Part shown: piece after piece, positions 5,571-7,311 of the stretch | Numbering within the stretch: the stretch's first letter is position 1 | Layout: every line of letters begins with the position of its first letter | Assembly (NCBI GenBank): GCA_001577185.1 | Contig: LSCM01000058.1 | Location: forward strand, 1 to 7,311 | DNA length: 7,311 bases | Source: Cloacimonetes bacterium TCS62 | GTDB taxonomy: Bacteria; Cloacimonadota; Cloacimonadia; Cloacimonadales; TCS61 | Reading direction: 5' to 3' | Made by a program: the position numbers and the translations under genes | Notes under the pieces: generated by a model | Seen by the model: the letters and a program-made list of their open reading frames with translations, nothing else | What the model was told of the DNA's origin: nothing | Databases searched by the model: none

Positions 5571-6563
5571 ATAATGAACTTTCTTTTCAAGTCTTTTTTG
5601 AAGTAATGTGAGTGATAAGATTATTCCGAATAATACTAAAGCAATTGCACTGGCATAACTAAGGTTATTACTTTCTCCAAATCCCTTATCAAACAAGAAG
5701 TAGACTATCACTTTTGTAGTTCCAAGTGGACCACCTACTGGGGGGCCAGTCATTAAATATATTTGGGAAAAAACTTGAAAAGTTATAATCGTTGTCATCA
5801 TCAGAACATAAAATGTTGTCGGTGAGATCAAATGCCAAGTAATTTTAAAGAACTGCTTTATTTTCCCAGCTCCGTCAATCTCAGCTGCTTCATAATACAC
5901 ATTTGGGATATTTTGCAATCCAGCTAAGTAAATGATAGTATTGTATCCAAGACCTTTCCATATCGTTACAATGATGATACTAAACAAAGCCTGCGATGGT
6001 CCACCTAAAATCATGTAAAGTGTATTATAACTGATTTCAGTGATATTCGCTAAACTATTGATAAAGGCTTGAAAATTAACTCCTATATTACTAAGAAATA
6101 AATCAAATACACCACGACTCTCTGCTAACCATCCCATTGGATCGAAACCAAGGTTCATTAGAAAAAAATTTACTAGTCCTGTTTGTTGATTAAAAATTAT
6201 CTTCCAAACTATTGAGATCGCTACCATTGAAGTAACAGTAGGCACAAAATATATAGAGCGAAAAAAGCTCTTTAATTTTTCAATTCCATTTAAAAAGTTT
6301 GCAAAAATGAGTGATAAAATAAGACTTGTTGGAACAACAAAAATTACTAGATAAAATGTGTTCAGTAGAGATTGCCAAAATTCTCCATCTTTCACCATAA
6401 TTTCGTAGTTTTCTAAACCAATAAAAGCACCAGGTCCAGTAATTGTCCATTCATAAAAACTTACAATAAAAGAAAGAATTATGGGTATCAGCCTAAACAC
6501 AATAATAATTAATGCTGCTGGCAATATGTATAAGTATGGGACTATATCAAACTTTTTTTTCAT
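5568..6563 (-). CDS. Carbohydrate ABC transporter permease, MalF-like (CUT1 family)
   Basis: This is the partner permease of the MalG-like protein, 331 aa, with six predicted membrane helices beginning at about 9-33. Family marks are YLYILPA near the N-terminus, FRSIYFVPTVTSMVAISIVWKIIF (101-124), and WKGLGYNTIIYLAGLQNIP (202-220). The EAA loop is YEAAEIDGAGKIKQFFKIT at 224-242, followed by MTGPPVGGPLGTTKV at 271-285. Most such proteins pass from the GW(L) block of the loop after helix 3 almost directly into the next helix. Here about 40 extra residues (149-188) lie between WLAES and ALFSIIIVTIWK, on the external side. ATG 6563 has AAGG seven bases upstream (6574-6571). It is the first gene of a two-permease operon, divergent from a TetR-type regulator. 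The substrate cannot be told from the permeases alone. Confidence 0.93.
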   Translation of the reverse strand: MKKKFDIVPYLYILPAALIIIVFRLIPIILSFIVSFYEWTITGPGAFIGLENYEIMVKDGEFWQSLLNTFYLVIFVVPTSLILSLIFANFLNGIEKLKSFFRSIYFVPTVTSMVAISIVWKIIFNQQTGLVNFFLMNLGFDPMGWLAESRGVFDLFLSNIGVNFQAFINSLANITEISYNTLYMILGGPSQALFSIIIVTIWKGLGYNTIIYLAGLQNIPNVYYEAAEIDGAGKIKQFFKITWHLISPTTFYVLMMTTIITFQVFSQIYLMTGPPVGGPLGTTKVIVYFLFDKGFGESNNLSYASAIALVLFGIILSLTLLQKRLEKKVHY

Positions 6564-6587
6564 TACTTTTCCTTAAAAATTATAGTG

Positions 6588-6619
6588 TTTATATTTTTTA
6601 ATAAGTTTACAAATGTCAA
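6588..6619 (-). promoter_or_regulatory. Possible promoter of the permease operon
   Basis: On the minus strand a perfect TTGACA (6619-6614) is followed after 20 nt by TATAAA (6593-6588). The -35 is convincing but the spacing is longer than the usual 16-18 nt, so this is tentative. A closer TATAAT (6584-6579) would place the transcript start inside the ribosome-binding site of the MalF-like gene and has no -35 partner. Confidence 0.3.
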
Positions 6620-6675
6620 TTGAATTTTGGATAAAAAACCCCACAGAAATTGAAAAAGTAACTAAAAAAAAGAAT

Positions 6676-6704
6676 TTGACAGAAAACAGTTACATTTTCA
6701 TATT
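6676..6704 (+). promoter_or_regulatory. Sigma70-type promoter of the TetR-family gene
   Basis: A perfect -35 box TTGACA (6676-6681) is followed after exactly 17 nt by CATATT (6699-6704), four of six matches to TATAAT. The predicted start of transcription, around 6711, lies about 17 nt before ATG 6728, inside the palindrome at 6707-6722. Confidence 0.55.
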
Positions 6705-6706
6705 TA

Positions 6707-6722
6707 CTTACCAGAAGGTAAG
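6707..6722 (+). promoter_or_regulatory. Palindrome, probable TetR-family operator
   Basis: CTTACC (6707-6712) and GGTAAG (6717-6722) form a perfect inverted repeat around the spacer AGAA. It starts two bases after the -10 box and covers the predicted transcription start, the place where an autorepressor would block RNA polymerase. The size fits operators of TetR-family dimers. A tandem repeat AAGGTAAGGT (6715-6724) overlaps the right arm and also supplies the ribosome-binding site. No second copy is visible near the permease promoter. Confidence 0.45.
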
Positions 6723-6727
6723 GTAAA

Positions 6728-7311
6728 ATGGAGACTAAAGAACAAATTATTAAAACAGCTATTAAATTATTTTTAGAAAATGGATTTTACAATACTTCTA
6801 TGAGTATGATCGCTAGTAAAATTGGTCTTTCTAAACCTGCTATTTATTATCATTTTAAAGATAAAGATTCTATGATTCATGCTGTATTGAATTACTTTAA
6901 TGAAAAAATTGCAGAATGGAGGGATGAGTACTTCGAATCATCTAACTCTCCAAAAGAATTTATTAAAAGATTATTCTCAGCTATTCCAATTATAAAAAAT
7001 ATTGAAAAAATCGTTCTCAATGATAAAATAAGTAAATATTCTTATTCTTATAATGATCTTTTAGTAGTCTTAAGTAAATATAAATCAGAATTTAGTTATA
7101 AGATTTCACAATCTTCGATTCATAAAAGAGGAATTATCGAGAAGATTATTCGAAGAGCTCAAGCTGAAAGATCAATTAGACCAGATCTTCAGATTTCTCG
7201 CTTAGTAATATTAATTCAAGCCCTTATTGAAGGTTGCTATCAAATCTGTGATTTGGATTCTAGTTTAAAGGTTGAAAATGTATCTAATGACCTGTATAGA
7301 ATGATTTGGAA
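6728..7311 (+). CDS. TetR/AcrR-family transcriptional regulator (3' end outside window)
   Basis: The frame is open from ATG 6728 to the window edge (194 complete codons plus two bases). TetR proteins are usually about 190-210 aa, so little is missing. The N-terminal helix-turn-helix is classical: IIKTAIKLFLENGFYNTSM at about 7-25, then IASKIGLSKPAIYYHFKDKDSM at about 28-49, with the recognition helix containing KPAIYYHF. The C-terminal ligand and dimer domain is helical, diverse and not informative about the inducer. AGG sites at 6716-6718 and 6721-6723 serve as ribosome-binding sites. The gene diverges from the permease operon across a 164-nt gap. Self-repression through the palindrome at 6707-6722 is likely. 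Control of the permeases is possible, although sugar operons are more often controlled by LacI-type proteins. Confidence 0.9.
   Translation, partial: METKEQIIKTAIKLFLENGFYNTSMSMIASKIGLSKPAIYYHFKDKDSMIHAVLNYFNEKIAEWRDEYFESSNSPKEFIKRLFSAIPIIKNIEKIVLNDKISKYSYSYNDLLVVLSKYKSEFSYKISQSSIHKRGIIEKIIRRAQAERSIRPDLQISRLVILIQALIEGCYQICDLDSSLKVENVSNDLYRMIW

Noticed and set aside
5558..5590. Longer MalG-like protein from ATG 5590
   Set aside because: It would overlap the MalF-like gene, adds a charged tail atypical of the family, and ignores the good ribosome-binding site directly before ATG 5560/5557.
6579..6584. TATAAT on the minus strand as -10 of the permease operon
   Set aside because: Transcription would begin inside the ribosome-binding site of the MalF-like gene and there is no -35 box at the right distance.
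6616..6623. TCAATTGA palindrome between the divergent genes as an operator
   Set aside because: It is only 8 bp and AT-rich, with no extension of symmetry and no relation to the palindrome in front of the TetR-family gene.

Overview
The window is AT-rich bacterial DNA using the standard code, with a typical anaerobe-like mix of housekeeping genes and a sugar transporter. By eye GC is about 30% in the nif3-like gene and 48% in a central patch. Gene content (thpR-recA-recX, a Nif3 protein, MalF/MalG-type permeases with enlarged loops) would fit a Candidatus Cloacimonadota-like lineage or a low-GC spirochaete or firmicute relative. That assignment is a guess from impression, not from any search.

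Left half (1-3604), plus strand: one compact operon. It runs from the 3' end of thpR (RNA 2',3'-cyclic phosphodiesterase) through recA, recX, a purine-type phosphoribosyltransferase and a Nif3-like dinuclear-metal protein. Gaps are 28 nt, an overlap, 2 nt and 20 nt, and a perfect hairpin closes the operon. RecA carries the recombinase activity and RecX, translated from an overlapping frame, is its usual modulator. The other genes are probably passengers in RNA and nucleotide metabolism. No LexA-type box is visible before recA, so its promoter probably lies upstream of the window.

Centre (3583-4585): a compositionally distinct patch. Two perfect hairpins with complementary loops precede a YqaA-family (DedA/VTT) membrane protein on the plus strand. 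This is followed by convergent, decayed minus-strand material: the C-terminal third of an MFS transporter cut off at its 5' side, and an unidentified open-frame remnant directly behind the transporter operon. It looks like a scar of gene loss or insertion.

Right part (4586-6563), minus strand: two carbohydrate ABC transporter permeases, MalF-like then MalG-like, translationally coupled. Each carries an unusual extra segment in a loop predicted to face outside. No binding protein or ATPase gene is in the window, so these partners must be encoded elsewhere.

Right edge (6676-7311), plus strand: a divergent TetR-family regulator, nearly complete but cut by the window end. It has a good sigma70-type promoter, and a 16-bp palindrome sits at its predicted transcription start, which suggests autoregulation.

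I did not find a clearly new multi-gene system. The best leads are the altered RecA L2 DNA-binding loop, the complementary-loop hairpin pair, the paired permease insertions and the decayed junction behind malG.
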